From contig JBARPB010000033.1 of assembly GCA_049642705.1 (NCBI GenBank), forward strand, positions 1 through 5,340: a stretch of DNA of 5,340 nucleotides, read 5' to 3'. A model generated the notes under the pieces. That model saw only the letters and a program-made list of their open reading frames with translations, ran no database searches and was not told the DNA's origin. This DNA is from CAZYPU01 sp049642705 (lineage in GTDB: Bacteria > Omnitrophota > Gorgyraeia > JABMRN01 > RBG-13-46-9). Within the stretch, counting starts at the first letter, position 1. Each line of letters starts with the position of its first letter. Shown piece by piece: positions 4,577 to 5,340 of the stretch. Made by a program: the position numbers and the translations under genes.

Positions 4577-4615
4577 GGGACAGGTTGAATTCACATTCTT
4601 AAACGGTACAAGGTA
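4577..4615. repeat. Right inverted repeat of the 1.07-kb unit
   Basis: The arm runs from GGGACAGGTT (4577-4586) to TCTTAAACGGTACAAGGTA (4597-4615) and is the reverse complement of the left arm minus its 20-bp palindrome. With the left arm it encloses 3601-4576 and the methyltransferase. No clear target-site duplication is visible outside the arms. Confidence 0.8.
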
Positions 4616-4857
4616 ATATTTACTTTGGGGCGGGTGAGGTAGTCAAATAATACTCCCCTGTCAAAATGGTCGTTTCTTAAATAGAAAAAAACAAACCAAA
4701 CAAACGGTCGATTGTTTAATCAATGTGTAAAAAGGCGGAGAGGGAGGAGTTCTTACGCCCTAAAGAGCCTCTGATATTATGATTGTAGGCGGAAATTTAG
4801 CAGTTATCGTTCTTTGACAAAAAAGACAGAGGATTAGTCTGCCTTAAAGACCAAATT

Positions 4858-4895
4858 CCACAAAGTTCAAATCTCAAACAGACGGCTCTTTGTGG
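4858..4895. other. Perfect 8-bp stem with 22-nt loop
   Basis: CCACAAAG (4858-4865) pairs perfectly with CTTTGTGG (4888-4895). On the minus strand this lies about 90 nt after the stop of the precursor-like gene and could be part of its 3' end. No T-run follows on that strand, so it is not a standard terminator. Confidence 0.5.
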
Positions 4896-4981
4896 GTGGT
4901 GATGGCGGGGGAAGACCCTCACACATAAGTTGTCCGCCAACTGGTGGCCTTCACGCCCTGGTAGCACGTGGATACAACATA

Positions 4982-5269
4982 CTAGGACCCTGCAAGACTG
5001 TGGCCTCTAGCAGAGTCCGCTTCTGGATTACGACCACCTCTAACTGGCGTCATGCAGCGCGTATTCGGAGTCGTCTCTCCTGTATGCACGCACCATTGTC
5101 TCGTTCCCACTAAGTCAAGATACGCACCTCCCACAAAGCACGCTGCGATAATAGCTTGTGCGGGATCCAAGTCTATCGTTGTCAGGACGGGTTTTGTGTA
5201 GGGTTTCTTGGGTGCTTTAGACTTTTTCCCAAAGTGCCTTCTAAGCCAACGTCTTATCTTTTCTGCCAT
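4982..5269 (-). CDS. Putative RiPP-like precursor, YxxPxL leader and Cys-containing C-terminus
   Basis: I do not know a named gene for this 95-residue protein. It begins with a strongly basic segment (MAEKIRRWLRRHFGKKSKAPKK, 1-22), then PYTKPVLTTIDLDPAQAIIA (23-42), then a Cys/Gly/Thr-rich half with Cys44, Cys60 and Cys72, ending GHSLAGS. Y24-T-K-P27-V-L29 fits the YxxPxL pattern by which lasso-peptide-type leaders bind RRE (PqqD-like) domains, so the protein could be a ribosomally made, modified peptide precursor whose core lies after about residue 43. No modifying enzyme, protease or transporter lies in the window, so this is inference. Start is fixed by GGGGGTGA (5273-5280), 3 nt from the ATG, and by a strong promoter 41 bases upstream. 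The basic front half is unusual for a leader. It may instead be a short secreted or DNA-binding protein. Confidence 0.6.
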   Translation of the reverse strand: MAEKIRRWLRRHFGKKSKAPKKPYTKPVLTTIDLDPAQAIIAACFVGGAYLDLVGTRQWCVHTGETTPNTRCMTPVRGGRNPEADSARGHSLAGS

Positions 5270-5309
5270 TTTTCACCCCCGCTTTCTGGTTACTTTGTCT
5301 CTAAAGGTA

Positions 5310-5337
5310 AGTATACTCTTTCTTTCTGATTTGTCAA
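5310..5337 (-). promoter_or_regulatory. Strong sigma70-type promoter of the precursor-like gene
   Basis: On the minus strand TTGACA (5332-5337) is followed after 16 bases by TATACT (5310-5315). Transcription would begin near 5303, giving a leader of about 33 nt that includes the ribosome-binding site. The -35 and -10 hexamers and spacing equal those of the rpsU promoter, suggesting high expression for a small orphan gene. Confidence 0.8.
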
Positions 5338-5340
5338 GGG

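Larger units (their letters stand above)
4489..4981. other. Long non-coding interval with repeats and hairpins
   Basis: These 493 bases hold no gene I can support. They contain the putative methyltransferase promoter, the right inverted repeat (4577-4615), a GC-poor stretch with A-rich tracts (4681-4710), and a downstream part (about 4850-4981) that is GC-richer and can form several stems. GGCGG (4904-4908) can pair with CCGCC (4934-4938) around a GGG-AAGA-CCC mini-hairpin (4909-4918). A lone TTGACA (4814-4819) has no usable -10. The rightmost part is the 3' untranslated side of the leftward precursor-like gene. Confidence 0.5.

Noticed and set aside
3225..4631. 13-base match TTTACTTTGGGGC at 3225-3237 and 4619-4631 as a target duplication
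   Set aside because: It does not abut the inverted repeats symmetrically, and a 13-base match in AT-biased sequence of this length could be chance.
4777..4816. 12-codon rightward frame MIVGGNLAVIVL
   Set aside because: No ribosome-binding site and far too short to distinguish from chance.
4841..4981. tRNA or other structured RNA near GTTCAAATCTC
   Set aside because: The string resembles a T-arm but no matching acceptor or anticodon stems can be built. The paired segments seen do not make a known RNA family.
4800..4984. Leftward frame downstream of the precursor-like stop, open for about 65 codons
   Set aside because: It has no ATG start and no ribosome-binding site; an open run of this length is not unusual by chance. 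It also covers the hairpin-rich untranslated region.
4892..5113. Rightward 73-codon frame at the right side
   Set aside because: It overlaps the leftward precursor-like gene antisense, has no good ribosome-binding site or promoter and no motif.

Overview
The window looks like part of a chromosome from an uncultured Gram-negative-type bacterium. The evidence is a bacterial ribosomal protein bS21, clear Shine-Dalgarno sites, sigma70-type promoters, a PlsC lysophospholipid acyltransferase and an exported protein with a signal peptide. The combination of a very short bS21, an RRM-type RNA-binding protein, abundant palindromic and REP-like repeats, and a small KPYTKP-type cysteine-containing protein recalls candidate phyla such as Omnitrophota or Elusimicrobiota. 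That placement is an impression, not something the sequence proves.

Layout. (1) Bases 1-123 hold no gene but carry two sets of short tandem direct repeats, possibly the end of an insertion sequence. (2) A strong promoter (144-171) and a leader of about 138 nt lead into a rightward unit: rpsU (316-480, too short for ordinary ORF finding) then a glycine-rich RRM protein (568-903). The unit closes with a strong bidirectional terminator (928-982). (3) A leftward unit runs from 3510 down to 967: a membrane-anchored zinc-finger (zf-HC2-like) protein, a secreted Fn3/Ig-like protein, a previously uncalled 36-residue basic peptide with an excellent ribosome-binding site (2672-2782), PlsC, and a CapA-family metallophosphoesterase-like protein overlapping plsC by 4 bp. 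(4) Bases 3542-4615 form an AT-rich unit bounded by about 39-bp inverted repeats and carrying one class I methyltransferase gene (Methyltransf_24 type). The left repeat arm contains a 20-bp GC palindrome that the right arm lacks, as if cleanly inserted. (5) Bases 4616-4981 are non-coding apart from hairpins. (6) A 95-residue leftward gene (4982-5269), under a textbook promoter and ribosome-binding site, has the look of a RiPP precursor: a basic N-terminus, a YxxPxL leader-like motif, and a Cys-containing C-terminal half.

How the genes fit together. rpsU and the RRM protein form a translation/RNA-handling pair, comparable to the rbp-rpsU pairing known in cyanobacteria. The leftward unit mixes envelope functions (phospholipid synthesis, an exported Ig-like protein, a CapA-like enzyme) with a possible cytoplasm-facing regulatory protein. 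By hand counts on sample lines, the CapA and PlsC genes are near 60% GC while the methyltransferase is near 37%, and the zinc-finger gene is also AT-rich. The right-hand 1.4 kb of the leftward unit and the inverted-repeat unit therefore look like accessory DNA.

Most interesting points: the orphan RiPP-like precursor, the inverted-repeat-bounded methyltransferase with its one-arm palindrome insertion, the 22-nt direct repeat that brackets the zinc-finger gene, and the two uncalled small genes.
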